Positions 36,063 through 44,670 of a DNA stretch of 64,000 nucleotides are shown here, piece after piece. Made by a program: the position numbers and the translations under genes. Origin of the DNA: Clostridiales bacterium (GTDB lineage: Bacteria > Bacillota > Clostridia > Lachnospirales > Lachnospiraceae); contig JAJBVD010000086.1 in the NCBI GenBank assembly GCA_020859985.1, positions 1-64,000 of the forward strand, written 5' to 3'. The notes beneath the pieces are model-generated. The model was not told the origin of the DNA and did not search any database. It saw only the letters and a list, made by a program, of their open reading frames with translations. How positions within the stretch are numbered: the stretch's first letter is position 1; the number at the start of each line of letters is the position of its first letter.

Positions 36063-36259
36063 CTAAAAGGTGTACAATTCCTAATATTCATTGGCTGCAG
36101 AAAATTGTATGAAATGCAAGAGCGGGCTTTTGGATATTATGCAAAAAGCAATATAAAAATTATTGTAAGAAAGCAGGGGGAAACAGGTGGGTGTTAATTT
36201 GGAAACAGGAAAATTCATTCTGTCAAAAGCAGAGAGAAGAAAAGAGGAGGGTGTGTTTA

Positions 36260-36670
36260 ATGTATAATTATTATTGCAAACATTGTAAATGCAGAATGAC
36301 AGATGAACAGGCGCAGGAGGATAGGTTCTGCCATAATTGCGGTGCAGAACTTACTGAGGATTCTATTGGCACATATACTGAATTTCAGAAAAAATTAGTA
36401 GCGATAGATGTTCGGGTATGGGGAGTAATAGGAACTGCTATTCTGTTACTCATTGATATTGTAGTTGCTATTGAAATGATGAATAATATAAACGAAGTGT
36501 TTTCTGGTGCATCTATTGTGCTTGTAGAGGATGCATATACATACATTTTTGTTTATTATGTGTTTGGTATTGGCGTTGGACTGGTCGCTGGAGTACTCAT
36601 ATATCACATTCTGACACAAATATACAAAATATTTATGGACAAGCGGAATGGGGATAGAGGTAATAGATAA
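36260..36670 (+). CDS. Zinc-ribbon membrane protein, unknown function
   Basis: 136 residues. The N terminus has two Cys pairs, CKHCKC and CHNCG, a double zinc ribbon of about 30 residues. Two hydrophobic segments follow (VWGVIGTAILLLIDIVVAI and YIFVYYVFGIGVGLVAGVLIY), then a basic tail (MDKRNGDRGNR). AGAGGAGGG precedes the ATG at 36260. First of four same-strand, AT-rich genes (to 40777) unlike the chromosome in base composition. Related by layout to the next gene; function not known. Confidence 0.75.
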   Translation: MYNYYCKHCKCRMTDEQAQEDRFCHNCGAELTEDSIGTYTEFQKKLVAIDVRVWGVIGTAILLLIDIVVAIEMMNNINEVFSGASIVLVEDAYTYIFVYYVFGIGVGLVAGVLIYHILTQIYKIFMDKRNGDRGNR

Positions 36671-36697
36671 ATACATCAGAGAGTTGAGGGATGGATT

Positions 36698-37480
36698 GTG
36701 GAAAAAAAGAAGTTTGTATGTAGGAATTGCGGTAAGATTGTGAGTGCAGGTGATTGCTTTTGCGGCGGCTGTGGCATTAGATTGACTGAAGAAACAGTTT
36801 ATTGTGAAGGTTATGAGGATAAAGCGAGACCTAAAAGCGAAGACGCGGAGTCTCAATCATATGCATATGAAGAAGAGGACGCTTCTAAGTATGAGGATGA
36901 ATGGGAAAGTAATCAGTATTCAGAAGGACCGATGGAAGATGGCAGGGATGAGTACGGAACGGATATTCTCTCACGGCTTAAATGGTTTTTTGGAGAGATT
37001 GTTTATTGGCTCAGGCGCATTATAAACGTAATAGCTGATAACATGACTGCATGGGGAGAAGATATACGCAAACCAAACCCCAAATATGAGGACTATGACC
37101 GTATCATAGCAAAAGGAAAGAATGATATAAACAGCCTGACTACTGCGGAGCTACATGTTTATATGAACCAAAAAGGCTATAGCGGTCTTGTGACTATTTG
37201 TACGATCCTTAATATTTTGACTCTTGTCCTGCAAATTCCAGGAGCTGCATTATTATCCTGGCTATTTGGAAATACTGGAACCGGATTAGTGGTATTTAGC
37301 AATATTTTACTTATAGCAGAGTTTGTAGTAGCAGCTCTTGGACGAAATCGAGCAAACGCTATGCGGATTATTTATGGGTTAAGCATTTTCGCGTGCGTCC
37401 TTTGCATTAATATTATTGGACTGATTGTGAATATAGTTATTTTTGTTTCATTTGGCAAATATACAGAGACAAGCTTATAA
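36698..37480 (+). CDS. Zinc-ribbon membrane protein with acidic linker, unknown function
   Basis: 260 residues from a GTG behind GAGGGATGG. An N-terminal zinc ribbon (CRNCG ... CFCGGCG), then an acidic Tyr/Glu/Ser-rich linker (residues ~40-85), an amphipathic segment, and about three C-terminal hydrophobic segments (LVTICTILNILTLVLQIPG, VVFSNILLIAEFVVAALG, IFACVLCINIIGLIVNIVIF). The stop overlaps the first possible ATG of the next frame. Same ribbon-plus-membrane plan as the previous gene. Zinc ribbons of this type are common in membrane proteins of unknown role. Confidence 0.72.
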   Translation: MEKKKFVCRNCGKIVSAGDCFCGGCGIRLTEETVYCEGYEDKARPKSEDAESQSYAYEEEDASKYEDEWESNQYSEGPMEDGRDEYGTDILSRLKWFFGEIVYWLRRIINVIADNMTAWGEDIRKPNPKYEDYDRIIAKGKNDINSLTTAELHVYMNQKGYSGLVTICTILNILTLVLQIPGAALLSWLFGNTGTGLVVFSNILLIAEFVVAALGRNRANAMRIIYGLSIFACVLCINIIGLIVNIVIFVSFGKYTETSL

Positions 37481-37506
37481 TGAATAAAATGTGGAGGCTG
37501 GAAAAG

Positions 37507-39531
37507 ATGGATAAAATAAAGAAGATATTATCATATAATTTACGAACCCTCGTTTGTCTGCTGATGTTTATGATTGGGATGTCAATTTTGTTTCTTAATT
37601 GTCAGGTGGTTGAGGCTTCCGAGGATGAGATAATAATAGAAGACTTGACGGAATGGCTGGGTGCCGATAAGAAAGAGGTTTATTTCAAATTCTCTAATAT
37701 GGATTATGATGATTATGGTAGTGAAGGATCGGAATTTACTTATTATGGACTGTTCAATGATGTCACCATGTATCTTACAGACGATAAGGTCAGTGGTATC
37801 TCAATAGAATATTTTGTGGATTCTCTGGTTTCCTATTCGGACGAATCTTATGATGAAGTGTTCGGTGATAACAGCGATTTTTATTCCATGTACATGCTGA
37901 TGTTGAGTCCTTACGATATTCGGGATGTGGAAGCTGTAGATGAGGTGATGGAGCAATATGGACTGAAATTTTACAGCGCATATTTTATTTCGGATACGAT
38001 GCGCTATGCGGAATTTTATTTTAATGATGAATATTCTGCATGTGTAGTGCTTGGTTATGATGTTGGCTATGATGGATCTGTAATTTTAAGTTCAATAGAA
38101 TATGGTTTTTTAGAAGACGATCTATTTGATGTAATTCTGACTTATGATGAATACCGTATAAACCGCATAGACGATAAGATTAACAATATTGATACGGAAG
38201 GATTATTTGAGAGTTATTGTGAAGACTATGGCTGTTATCAGGACGAGAGTGGAACTTTGTATACAACTGGAAGCATTTCTGATGATGCAAGTTTTATTGT
38301 TGTGAATGATCAGGACGAAATTGTATTTGGAATTTGTCCTTTGTTTTCCTATATGGAGATAGAGAATAGTGACGATTATAATGGAACGATTATGATATAT
38401 TCTAAATATCCAGAGGAAAATGGAGAATACAAATGGATAGTTCTCTCGTTTGCAAACGAAGATGGACAGAGTTTGGCGATTCAATATTTTGACGGTACTG
38501 AAACGGTAGAACTGAACTTATATGAAGCTGATGTGGAATACGAATCGGAGGATATAGAACCAGAGAGTGAATATTTAGAGTTAGAAACAGAGATAGATGA
38601 ATCTGAATTGGTATCAAACGAAGAGGATAATGCATTATCAACAGTTTCGATAGAGTATGTTGATATCGAAGAATATTTGAATGCAAATGTGACCACAGTT
38701 TTGATAAATTTAAATGCCTATGACAATGGGATGAATGAGTTTTATGATTATGAATATGTGGTTGAAGGATATAGTGGTACCGCAGTTACATTTTGCTACC
38801 CGTATACTTCGGATGCTTATTTCCCTTGTTATGTGAAAGTATATTTTAGCGATTATTATTTTGAAACGGACGCGATCGTCTCTAATGGATATTCATTTGG
38901 TGGTTTAACCTACGATAGTGATATTGAAAACGTATACGCTTATATTAATGCTTCTTCTGATTATTGGGAACTGCTTTATGATATAGAAAGCAATAGTGTG
39001 GGTCACAGAGAACTCATATTTGTGACGGAGAACTATGACAAACTACTGGACATTACATTTACAGGCTATGATGAAAGCAATACAGATATCGTAACCAATG
39101 ATAAGCTGGAATCTCTGGTATACACAGATGATTCAGATTACATACAGGAAACTATCACATATGCATCACAAAAAGACGCTTGGGTAGAAAACGACCAAAC
39201 AGATTCAGATTTAACGGTTATTATTGGAGAAGAAGGAAGCGCAAATGCCGCAGATGTAGCTTTTGATAAAGACTGGTATCAAAAATATACATATAGTGAT
39301 GGCGGCGGTAATAACATGTCGTTTAGCTGGCTGGATGATGGCTATTTCGGTATAGAATTTGATTGGGGTTCTTATTCTGCGTATGATTTGGATTCAGGTA
39401 CATATTCAATTACCGGAGACGGATATTATCATTACGAAGGGGATGGCTATGCGATTGAATATGACGCCGTGAATAATGCGGTATTGTTTATACCAGGAGC
39501 TGGAGGCTCGTCCTGGTTTTATGCAAATTAA
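37507..39531 (+). CDS. Large acidic secreted protein, unknown function
   Basis: About 674 residues. A signal peptide (LVCLLMFMIGMSILFLNC, cut near VVEAS) precedes a very acidic, Tyr/Asp/Ser-rich extracellular chain. Several repeated ~100-residue blocks of alternating strands are suggested (for example FIVVNDQDEIVFGICPLF and SGTAVTFCYPYTSDAYFP) with an E-rich linker at ~350. The last ~95 residues (FDKDWYQKYTYSDGG to SSWFYAN) resemble the end of the next gene. ATG at 37507 has TGGAGG nine bases upstream; an ATG at 37480 lies before it. No family recognised. Confidence 0.7.
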   Translation: MDKIKKILSYNLRTLVCLLMFMIGMSILFLNCQVVEASEDEIIIEDLTEWLGADKKEVYFKFSNMDYDDYGSEGSEFTYYGLFNDVTMYLTDDKVSGISIEYFVDSLVSYSDESYDEVFGDNSDFYSMYMLMLSPYDIRDVEAVDEVMEQYGLKFYSAYFISDTMRYAEFYFNDEYSACVVLGYDVGYDGSVILSSIEYGFLEDDLFDVILTYDEYRINRIDDKINNIDTEGLFESYCEDYGCYQDESGTLYTTGSISDDASFIVVNDQDEIVFGICPLFSYMEIENSDDYNGTIMIYSKYPEENGEYKWIVLSFANEDGQSLAIQYFDGTETVELNLYEADVEYESEDIEPESEYLELETEIDESELVSNEEDNALSTVSIEYVDIEEYLNANVTTVLINLNAYDNGMNEFYDYEYVVEGYSGTAVTFCYPYTSDAYFPCYVKVYFSDYYFETDAIVSNGYSFGGLTYDSDIENVYAYINASSDYWELLYDIESNSVGHRELIFVTENYDKLLDITFTGYDESNTDIVTNDKLESLVYTDDSDYIQETITYASQKDAWVENDQTDSDLTVIIGEEGSANAADVAFDKDWYQKYTYSDGGGNNMSFSWLDDGYFGIEFDWGSYSAYDLDSGTYSITGDGYYHYEGDGYAIEYDAVNNAVLFIPGAGGSSWFYAN

Positions 39532-39562
39532 GATATACATTTATGAAAAGGAAGGATGAATG

Positions 39563-40777
39563 ATGAACAACTTAAGAAAAAAGATTGGTATGTTGCTGGT
39601 GTTTTTGGGAATCTTTATGTTATCCATAAATTGTATGGCGGCTGAAACGGAAGAAGAACCGTTTGAACTGATTGATTTATGGAGGGAGAACACCCCTAAA
39701 TTGGTGTTAAATGGGTTTTACGCCGGAGATGACGGAAACTATTACAACGAAGATGAAACAGTTAAGATAACACTTACTGAAAGCACAAATCAGGCAGACC
39801 AGTTTTTGATTATGGGAGATAAAAGTTATTCTATTATGGGCTTGAAAACTGGTATGAGTGAAGATGAAGTGTCAGCTCTTCTGACTGACGAAATGCTGTA
39901 TGCGGACGTTATGTACATGGGTTATAGGGTTCAGCTATATTATATTGAATACAACAGTATTGATTATGAAATAGTCGTCTATTATTTTGGTGATTATGCA
40001 ACTCTGATTGGCTTTTACAATCTTAATGAAGATGATTTACTGACCCTTGGAAATTGTGAAGCGTATGATGAAACGAGTTGGTATGCTCAGACATACTCTG
40101 CAACCATCCAGTATGAGTCAGGGGAAGAAGAGAATGCTTCAGAATGCTATATTGCGTATACAACTGACGGATATTTCGGGTTTTATATTGTCAATTCTTT
40201 TACTGAGGTTTTATGGACAGACTGTACGGAGGATTACGTGGATGGAGCTTTAGCGATATATCATTCGTCTGATTCTTACGCTATTATAGATGATAAGGAA
40301 TGTATTATAGAGTGCTATGATGAAGATGGAACGTATTATAGATTTGAAGCGAATGGTGACGATGAAAAAGATGAAGCTGACACAAAACAGACGGAAACCG
40401 TTATAATACTTGGCAGTGAAGAAGAAACAGAATCATCGTCTTCCGCTGCTTCATCATCCGGCGATGGTTTTGTAGAAAACTGGTACGAGGTATATCCGCA
40501 ATTTCATGGCGCGATTGGAACCTCGGAAAGTGAGTATATCTGGTTTATGGAAATGGGAAACACTCTAAGGGTATTCTTCGATGAGGGAGATGTCTGCTTT
40601 GATGTCCTTTTGGACGAGTATGTTTATGAAACCACTGGTTATGCAGCTGGCGGCTATCGATATGATGCCATGTATGCTATGGGTTATTCTCTTTTGTATT
40701 ATCCGGATACTGAGGGCGGATATATCACGATAGAAGTAGACGGTTCAGATGAAGAACTCTGGTACAAAGCTGGATGA
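39563..40777 (+). CDS. Acidic secreted protein, paralogous C-terminal module
   Basis: About 404 residues with a signal peptide (KKIGMLLVFLGIFMLSINCMAAE). Acidic and Tyr-rich, with a Ser-rich linker (ETESSSSAASSSGDG, residues ~290-305) before a C-terminal ~100-residue module starting FVENWYEVY and ending ELWYKAG. This module aligns by pattern (TVII...linker...F.xxWYxxY ... G.Y.YDA..Y.. ... WYxx-end) with the end of the preceding protein. AAGGAAGG precedes the ATG. No family recognised; probably cell-surface or secreted. Confidence 0.7.
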   Translation: MNNLRKKIGMLLVFLGIFMLSINCMAAETEEEPFELIDLWRENTPKLVLNGFYAGDDGNYYNEDETVKITLTESTNQADQFLIMGDKSYSIMGLKTGMSEDEVSALLTDEMLYADVMYMGYRVQLYYIEYNSIDYEIVVYYFGDYATLIGFYNLNEDDLLTLGNCEAYDETSWYAQTYSATIQYESGEEENASECYIAYTTDGYFGFYIVNSFTEVLWTDCTEDYVDGALAIYHSSDSYAIIDDKECIIECYDEDGTYYRFEANGDDEKDEADTKQTETVIILGSEEETESSSSAASSSGDGFVENWYEVYPQFHGAIGTSESEYIWFMEMGNTLRVFFDEGDVCFDVLLDEYVYETTGYAAGGYRYDAMYAMGYSLLYYPDTEGGYITIEVDGSDEELWYKAG

Positions 40778-40814
40778 AGAAATTAGAAAATATAGTTGTA
40801 TATTATAACCATGA

Positions 40815-40851
40815 AAGAGCAACCGATTGCGTTCGGCTGCTCTTATCTTTT
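40815..40851 (+). terminator. Terminator after the secreted-protein cluster
   Basis: AAGAGCA (40815-40821) and TGCTCTT (40838-40844) with an inner CCGA/TCGG pairing and downstream T-rich ATCTTTT. Confidence 0.7.
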
Positions 40852-40866
40852 GTGAAGGAGGTGCCT

Positions 40867-40944
40867 ATGGAGGACATATTGATTGCGATTGTTGAGGCGA
40901 TCCTCAAGGAGACGCTGAAAGGAAAAGACGATTCAAAAAAGTAG
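40867..40944 (+). CDS. 25-residue microprotein, unknown
   Basis: MEDILIAIVEAILKETLKGK followed by DDSKK, encoded right after a strong AAGGAGGTGCCT ribosome binding site. An amphipathic helix of alternating hydrophobic residues with a basic end is plausible. It lies 54 bases before the YqaJ-like gene. It may be a real small gene of the element or a decayed leader. Not recognised. Confidence 0.45.
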   Translation: MEDILIAIVEAILKETLKGKDDSKK

Positions 40945-40998
40945 CACGGCAACAATAGCACAAATTTATATTCAATTCAAAGAAGGAGGAACAGAACT

Positions 40999-41613
40999 AT
41001 GGCAGCAAATGTAGAGAGTATGTTTTATGTAAGGGAAACACCATCCGCTTACAAGCAGGAAATAAGGGAGGATGGAACCCCGGCGGCTTATATTTTGCAA
41101 GTACAGCACTATATGGCAGTGACAGGGGCAAAGAAAACTTACATCGCTGCTCTGGTAGGCGGCAATCATTTTTACATCCGTGAGATTGAACGGGATGAAG
41201 AAATGATTGGCAAGATCATTGCCATGGAGAAATATTTCTGGGAGACCCATGTCTTGGGAGGCGTAGAGCCGGTACCGGATGGTTCGGATGCGACAACTGA
41301 TTATTTTAACCGCAGGTTCAGTAAATCCAATGGGACAACGATTGAACTTCCTGATGAAGCTTTGCATGTCTGCGAAGAATATGACCGTATTTCTAAGAAA
41401 ATGAAGCAACTGGAGACGGCTAAGGCAGCAGCGGCGAATCAACTGAAAAGCTATCTGAAGGAAGCGGAAACAGGGACAGTTGGTGATCGGGTAGCCTCCT
41501 GGAAACAGGTCAGCAAGAATACACTGGATACAAAGAGGCTGAAAGCAGAGAAGCCGGATATTTATAATGGCTTCCTTGCCCAGAGCAGCTACAGGCGGCT
41601 TTTGGTAGCGTAA
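40999..41613 (+). CDS. YqaJ-type phage recombinase remnant with DUF932-like N terminus
   Basis: 204 residues. From about residue 16 it matches the C-terminal half of YqaJ viral recombinases (SAYKQEI, ILQVQHYMAVTGAKKTYIAA, IREIERDEEMIGKIIAMEK), but the catalytic N-terminal nuclease part is missing. The first 15 residues (MAANVESMFYVRETP) look like the start of DUF932 plasmid/phage proteins, which usually continue WHGLG. The gene therefore appears to be a deletion fusion. AGAAGGAGGAACAG precedes the ATG, so it may still be translated. Nuclease activity is not expected. Confidence 0.7.
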   Translation: MAANVESMFYVRETPSAYKQEIREDGTPAAYILQVQHYMAVTGAKKTYIAALVGGNHFYIREIERDEEMIGKIIAMEKYFWETHVLGGVEPVPDGSDATTDYFNRRFSKSNGTTIELPDEALHVCEEYDRISKKMKQLETAKAAAANQLKSYLKEAETGTVGDRVASWKQVSKNTLDTKRLKAEKPDIYNGFLAQSSYRRLLVA

Positions 41614-41624
41614 AGGAGGGTTTG

Positions 41625-41954
41625 ATGAACAGAATCATGTTGATGGGACGCCTGACACGCGATCCGGAGATACGTTATTCTCAGAACGAGAAACTGACAG
41701 CGGTTGCCAGATACAGTATCGCAGTGGATAAGAAGGCCAGACGTGAGGACGGTATTACAGCTGATTATTTTAATATTGTTGCTTTTGACCGCCGTGCGGA
41801 GTTTGCAGAAAAGTATTTGCGAAAGGGCACAAAGATACTGCTTTGCGGCCATGTGCAGACAGGCAGCTATAACAATCGGGATGGCGTGAAAATACCATTC
41901 TTTGAGGTGGTGGTTGATGAGCAGGAATTTGCTGAAAGCAAGAATGGGCTATAA
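41625..41954 (+). CDS. ssb: Single-stranded DNA-binding protein, short form
   Basis: 109 residues with the complete OB fold: MNRIMLMGRLTRDPEIRYSQ, VARYSIAVDKK, DYFNIVAFDRRAEFAEKYLRKG and ILLCGHVQTGSYNNRDG. It ends at EFAESKNGL without the flexible tail and acidic tip (DDDIPF type) that recruit partners in full SSB proteins, so it is C-terminally truncated or an element-specific short SSB. It follows the YqaJ remnant by 11 bases and is probably from the same DNA-metabolism module. Confidence 0.85.
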   Translation: MNRIMLMGRLTRDPEIRYSQNEKLTAVARYSIAVDKKARREDGITADYFNIVAFDRRAEFAEKYLRKGTKILLCGHVQTGSYNNRDGVKIPFFEVVVDEQEFAESKNGL

Positions 41955-41998
41955 ACAGTTTTGACATTACAAACACTTTGGATGCAAAAATTACGCTG

Positions 41999-42034
41999 CT
42001 CAGAACGTCAAGGTCTCTCCTCTGACGTTCTGAG
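41999..42034 (+). other. Perfect hairpin in the integrase leader
   Basis: CTCAGAACGTC (41999-42009) and GACGTTCTGAG (42024-42034) form an 11-base perfect stem, 35 bases before the integrase start. A TTGACA (41961-41966) lies upstream without a good -10. Could be an attenuator or protein-binding site. Confidence 0.55.
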
Positions 42035-42068
42035 TGGAATTTTAGAAATGAAGCGAGGATATAGTGTT

Positions 42069-43334
42069 ATGGAAAAACGATACGACAGCAGACATCGTCT
42101 GCTGAGAACAGGAGAGTCCGAGAGGTCGGATGGTTATTATCAATACCGTTATACGGACAGGAAGGGTAATCGGCACACATTAACGGCTGGCACACTGGAA
42201 GAACTGAGGAAAAGAGAAGAGCAGGTATTAAAGGACAAGTCTGATGGGATACGTGCTGAGGCGAAGAATGTCACACTGAACGATTTGTTTGAACTGTGGT
42301 GTCGGCTGAAACGGGGACTGAAGGATAATACATTTCAGAATTATTGTTACATGTACAACACATTTGTACGGCCAGCAATCGGTAAATACCGTATCTCTAC
42401 GTTGAAGCGTTCCGATATTAAAGCTTTTTACAATACACTTGTAGATGGAAAGAATCTGAAAGTCGCAACGGTAGACACTATCCACACAGTTCTGCATCAG
42501 GTGCTGACCGTTGCGGTGGAGGATGGATACCTGCGTACCAATATTGCGGATAATTTGCTGAAGGAGCTGAAGCAGTCCCACAATATGGATTCCGGACACA
42601 GAAAAGCGCTTACTGAGCCTGAGCAGGATCTTTTTCTGGATTTTCTCAGTAAAGAGAATTGCAGGTATTATCACTGGTATCCGATTTTCTCTGTTATGAT
42701 TCATACTGGTATGCGCGTAGGCGAGGTTACAGGCTTGAGATGGGAGGACATCGATCTGGACAAAGGAATTATAGATATGAATCACACTCTGGTATATTTT
42801 TCTCATGCAGAAAAAGGCGCATATTTTGCTATCCATACGCCAAAGACGGAAGCGGGGCGGCGGACAACTCCCATGCTGGATGAGGTAAAGGAAGCGTTCC
42901 TTCTGGAAAAATCTCTTTAGGAGATGAATCACATGACCTGCAAGTCCGTGATCGACGGCTATACGGACTTCATCTTTGTGAACCGTTTTGGTACTGTCCA
43001 GCATCAGGGAACGCTTAACAAGGCTTTACGGAGGATTATTCGCGACTGCAATGATGCACAGCTTTTAAAGGAGAAGAATCCGGTGCTGCTTCCGAGCTTT
43101 AGTTGTCACAGCCTTCGTCATACATTCACGACAAGGCTGGTTGAAGCCGGAGTCAATCTGAAAGTCGAGCAGGACACGTTGGGACACAAGGACTTCTCGA
43201 CTACCATGGATATTTATACGGATGTAACCAGGGAATTGAAGCAGCGCGAGTTTGGAAATCTTCAGGAGAAGATGAGGGAGCGCAAGTCTAAGAAGAAAAA
43301 GGAAGAAGGTGATGGTGAGGCAGATGAAGAATGA
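42069..43334 (+). pseudogene. Tyrosine recombinase/integrase split by an in-frame TAG
   Basis: Phage/Tn916-type integrase. An N-terminal arm-binding region (YYQYRYTDRKGNRHTLTAGT), a SAM-like core-binding domain (~60-160), and the catalytic domain follow. Catalytic residues are all present: Arg in HTGMRVGE, Lys in TPKTEAGRR, His-x-x-Arg in CHSLRHTF, GHKD, and Tyr in MDIYTDV. A single TAG at 42918-42920 lies between the Lys and His-x-x-Arg parts, in the same frame, where relatives have coding sequence. A CAG-to-TAG change is likely. The second half could start at ATG 42924. Normally moves the element; now probably inactive. Confidence 0.85.
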
Positions 43335-43359
43335 GTGAGAATTTTTAATGGGTGTTGTG

Positions 43360-43405
43360 ATACGCCGCTTTTTGTGCTAGAATCAAGGCATAGAAAGCGG
43401 CGTAT
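43360..43405 (+). terminator. Terminator-like inverted repeat after the integrase
   Basis: ATACGCCGCTTT (43360-43371) and AAAGCGGCGTAT (43394-43405) are a perfect 12-base inverted repeat, 26 bases after the integrase stop. Confidence 0.7.
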
Positions 43406-43493
43406 TTGTATGTAACCTCAGATACAGGATTGTTTCTGCGAAGCAAATGGTGAATAGGAACCCGATGGATTACAAAAAGTAAAGGTGATTAAT

Positions 43494-43874
43494 GTGATAA
43501 ACATACAGGCAGCTAATGATATAGGATTGCTGTCAGATGGTTCTGAAGGGACTCCGGTACGGCAGATTATACAAATATACGCGAAAGAAGCTATGAAGAT
43601 TTTTGGGGACAGACTGAAAGCTGTGATACTCTATGGGTCTTATGCCCGAGGAGATTTTGATAGTGAGAGCGACATTGATATTATGGTTTTGCTTGATCTG
43701 CCAGAAGAACAGATGGCAGAAGCAAGAAAGAAGATGCGCTGCATTGCAGATGATCTGGACTTGAAGTACGACTGTGTGATTTCGTCAATCTTTCAGTCAT
43801 ATGATTCCTTTGAGTGTTACAAGTCTGTGTCTCCCTTCTATCAAAATGTAGAGAGGGATGGGGTGTTATGCTGA
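43494..43874 (+). CDS. Nucleotidyltransferase (MNT) domain protein, orphan
   Basis: 126 residues of the DNA polymerase beta-like minimal nucleotidyltransferase fold. The catalytic motif GSYARGDFDSESDIDIMV is complete (GSxAR ... DxD). GTG at 43494 is chosen because AAAGG lies eight bases upstream; a GTG at 43485 overlaps it. MNT proteins are usually antitoxins of HEPN toxins, adding AMP to them, but no HEPN partner directly follows this copy; a second MNT gene does after 38 bases. Confidence 0.82.
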   Translation: MINIQAANDIGLLSDGSEGTPVRQIIQIYAKEAMKIFGDRLKAVILYGSYARGDFDSESDIDIMVLLDLPEEQMAEARKKMRCIADDLDLKYDCVISSIFQSYDSFECYKSVSPFYQNVERDGVLC

Positions 43875-43912
43875 TTTCCTGTTACTGTATATCAGAAAGG
43901 GTGTGAATGTGA

Positions 43913-44227
43913 ATGGTTAATAATGAAATAAATGCGATTAAAGAACGGATTTGTTCTACAGTGAGGCCGATAAGAGTTTATTTATTTGGTTCATTTGCGA
44001 AAGATACTTATAATGATGACAGTGACTATGATTTCTATGTAGTAGTTCCTGATGATGCTGGTGATAAAATTGAGTTATCACAAAGAGCATATAAATCGTT
44101 GAGAGGAGTAAGAAAGCGCCCGGTAGATATCGTTGTTGGTTATGAATCATCATTTGACCGAAGAGCTCGGAGCAATACGCTTGAGAAAATTGTGAAACAG
44201 GAGGGAATCTTACTTTATGGAGAATAA
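43913..44227 (+). CDS. MNT nucleotidyltransferase, antitoxin of a HEPN/MNT pair
   Basis: 104 residues. VYLFGSFAKDTYNDDSDYDFYVV holds the GSFAK ... SDYD motif (GSxxx ... DxD) of minimal nucleotidyltransferases. Overlaps the HEPN gene by 11 bases. In characterised pairs the MNT protein AMPylates a tyrosine on the HEPN toxin and silences it. No strong ribosome binding site besides a weak GTGTGAATG context. Confidence 0.85.
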   Translation: MVNNEINAIKERICSTVRPIRVYLFGSFAKDTYNDDSDYDFYVVVPDDAGDKIELSQRAYKSLRGVRKRPVDIVVGYESSFDRRARSNTLEKIVKQEGILLYGE

Positions 44228-44648
44228 AGGAATGCTTCAGGAATGGCTTGACTTTGCGGAGATGGATTTCCTTACAGCGAAGCATTTGTACGATAATATG
44301 TATCCTAAACCACTGGAAATTATATGTTACCATTGCCAGCAGTCAATAGAGAAACTGTTAAAAGGGGTTTTGCTTTCCTACGGTGTGACGATAAAAAAGA
44401 CACATGATCTTGGACTGTTGGCGGAAATGCTTCAGGAATATGTAGAAATTGATTCCAGATACATGGAAATGTGTGATGATCTAACACCATATGGGGTAAA
44501 GATTCGATATCCACAGGAGCTTTGCATCGAAGAGTATCATGTGAAAAAGGCGTTGGCTGAGACAGAGGAACTATATAATTGGCTTCGAGGTTTATTGAAA
44601 ACGGAAGAGGACGTTGCTTCTGTAGAGGAAAAGCCACTGGAATCATAA
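44217..44648 (+). CDS. HEPN domain protein, candidate toxin
   Basis: 143 residues, helical, HEPN family (PF05168 type): WLDFAEMDFLTAKHLYDN, CYHCQQSIEKLLKGVLL, KKTHDLGLLAEMLQEY, and a C-terminal RYPQELCIEEYHVKKAL helix. Eleven-base overlap with the MNT gene. I cannot point to a clean R-x4-6-H ribonuclease motif, so RNase activity is not certain. Known HEPN/MNT modules are toxin-antitoxin systems. The pair sits at the right border of the element, next to attR. Confidence 0.8.
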   Translation: MENKGMLQEWLDFAEMDFLTAKHLYDNMYPKPLEIICYHCQQSIEKLLKGVLLSYGVTIKKTHDLGLLAEMLQEYVEIDSRYMEMCDDLTPYGVKIRYPQELCIEEYHVKKALAETEELYNWLRGLLKTEEDVASVEEKPLES

Positions 44649-44670
44649 AGGGCAGGCTGTACGGCTGTCT

